Shown here one piece after another: positions 6,374 to 6,657 of a stretch of 6,657 nt of DNA. The translations under genes and the position numbers were made by a program. The notes beneath the pieces are model-generated. The model made no database searches. It was given only the letters and a program-made list of their open reading frames with translations, and was not told where the DNA came from. The stretch comes from Bacillota bacterium. Its GTDB lineage: Bacteria > Bacillota > Clostridia > Lachnospirales > Cellulosilyticaceae. Each line of letters begins with the position of its first letter. Within the stretch, counting starts at the first letter, position 1. Location: positions 1 to 6,657 of the forward strand of contig JAEZKI010000312.1 of the NCBI GenBank assembly GCA_023415525.1, in the 5' to 3' direction.

Positions 6374-6434
6374 AGTAGAATGAAAAATTGAAGGGAATAA
6401 ATGGTTATAAAGGTAATGTTAACAAAATCTTAGT

Positions 6435-6462
6435 TTGAAATCAGTTTATTATGGGCTATAAT
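6435..6462 (+). promoter_or_regulatory. Predicted sigma-A promoter of the downstream gene
   Basis: TTGAAA (6435-6440) and a perfect TATAAT (6457-6462) are separated by 16 bases. The start point would fall near 6469, leaving a leader of about 65 bases before the ATG at 6536. It follows the eutP terminator, so the next gene is probably expressed independently. Confidence 0.68.
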
Positions 6463-6535
6463 ATAAAAAACTCCTTTTAAGGGGGAAGCAGCAAGGCATT
6501 TTCATAGCGTATTTTGAAGGTAGAAGGGAAAGAAT

Positions 6536-6657
6536 ATGAAAGAAAATTTTTATGACTATTATTTTAGCTGGTATACGAAGGATTATAGAAAAATACTTAT
6601 CCCAGAGTTGCAACCTTCTATAGAAAGAAGCCTTCAAGAAGTATGGGAAAAGGAACA
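6536..6657 (+). CDS. Unrecognised protein, 5' fragment cut by window end
   Basis: The reading frame is open from the ATG at 6536 to the window edge, encoding 40 residues plus two bases. An in-frame TAG at 6521-6523 excludes a longer N-terminus, and AGAAGGG (6522-6528) lies seven bases upstream as a ribosome binding site. The fragment begins MKENFYDYYFSWYTKDYRK and continues into a charged segment likely to be helical (PELQPSIERSLQEVWEKE). There is no signal peptide or membrane segment in the visible part. I do not recognise the family. Its independent promoter argues against simple co-transcription with eutS-eutP, though it could still be functionally related. Confidence 0.68.
   Translation, partial: MKENFYDYYFSWYTKDYRKILIPELQPSIERSLQEVWEKE

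Noticed and set aside
6401..6433. Ten-codon leader peptide (MVIKVMLTKS) with an AAGGGA site
   Set aside because: It lies upstream of the predicted transcription start of the next gene and after the eutP terminator, so it would not be in either transcript.
6469..6535. EutV (ANTAR) target in the leader of the last gene, because of AGCAAGGC at about 6490-6497
   Set aside because: It only partly resembles the motif, has no stable stem around it and no second hairpin.
6449..6637. Minus-strand open frame over the last promoter and gene start
   Set aside because: It overlaps a strong plus-strand promoter, ribosome binding site and start codon, and its translation is not recognisable.

Overview
The window looks like a chromosomal piece of an AT-rich, low-GC Gram-positive bacterium, most likely an anaerobic member of Clostridia in the Lachnospiraceae or a relative. 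The evidence is A/T-ending codons, strong AGGAGG-type ribosome binding sites, a TTG-rich promoter style, a lipoprotein binding protein, and EutS/PduU and EutP/PduV microcompartment genes. The genus is not identifiable by eye. Every gene I can support lies on the + strand and none is visibly broken.

Region 1 (1-5341) is a phosphonate-type ABC importer operon. A promoter with boxes at 98-103 and 121-126 precedes phnD (lipoprotein binding protein). A stem-loop with terminator character at 1267-1304 comes next, followed by phnC (ATPase), phnE1 and phnE2 (two permeases). The last gene encodes a cytosolic metallophosphatase of the 5'-nucleotidase / 2',3'-cyclic phosphodiesterase family. The last four genes are packed tightly: a 17-base overlap, a 13-base gap and a 3-base gap. 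A strong terminator at 5291-5341 overlaps the end of the last gene. No C-P lyase or phosphonatase gene is present, so the imported compound is not settled by the sequence. The importer would deliver a phosphorus compound to the cytoplasm, and the phosphatase could release phosphate from it or from an intermediate.

Region 2 (5342-6373) is a two-gene unit with its own predicted promoter (5445-5473) and terminator (6329-6373). It encodes an EutS/PduU-type microcompartment shell protein and an EutP/PduV-type small P-loop protein. These are normally parts of ethanolamine or 1,2-propanediol microcompartment loci. Here no enzyme, other shell gene, EutV/EutW regulator or cobalamin riboswitch is visible beside them.

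Region 3 (6374-6657) holds a predicted promoter (6435-6462) and the first 40 codons of a gene I do not recognise, cut by the window edge.

No stretch longer than 300 bases lacks a gene. The largest gaps are 1-192, 5312-5513 and 6329-6535, and each contains the promoters or terminators listed. I see no tRNA, rRNA, insertion sequence or CRISPR array. Two starts were moved downstream of the longest open frame (phnC to 1377, eutS to 5514) on ribosome binding site evidence.
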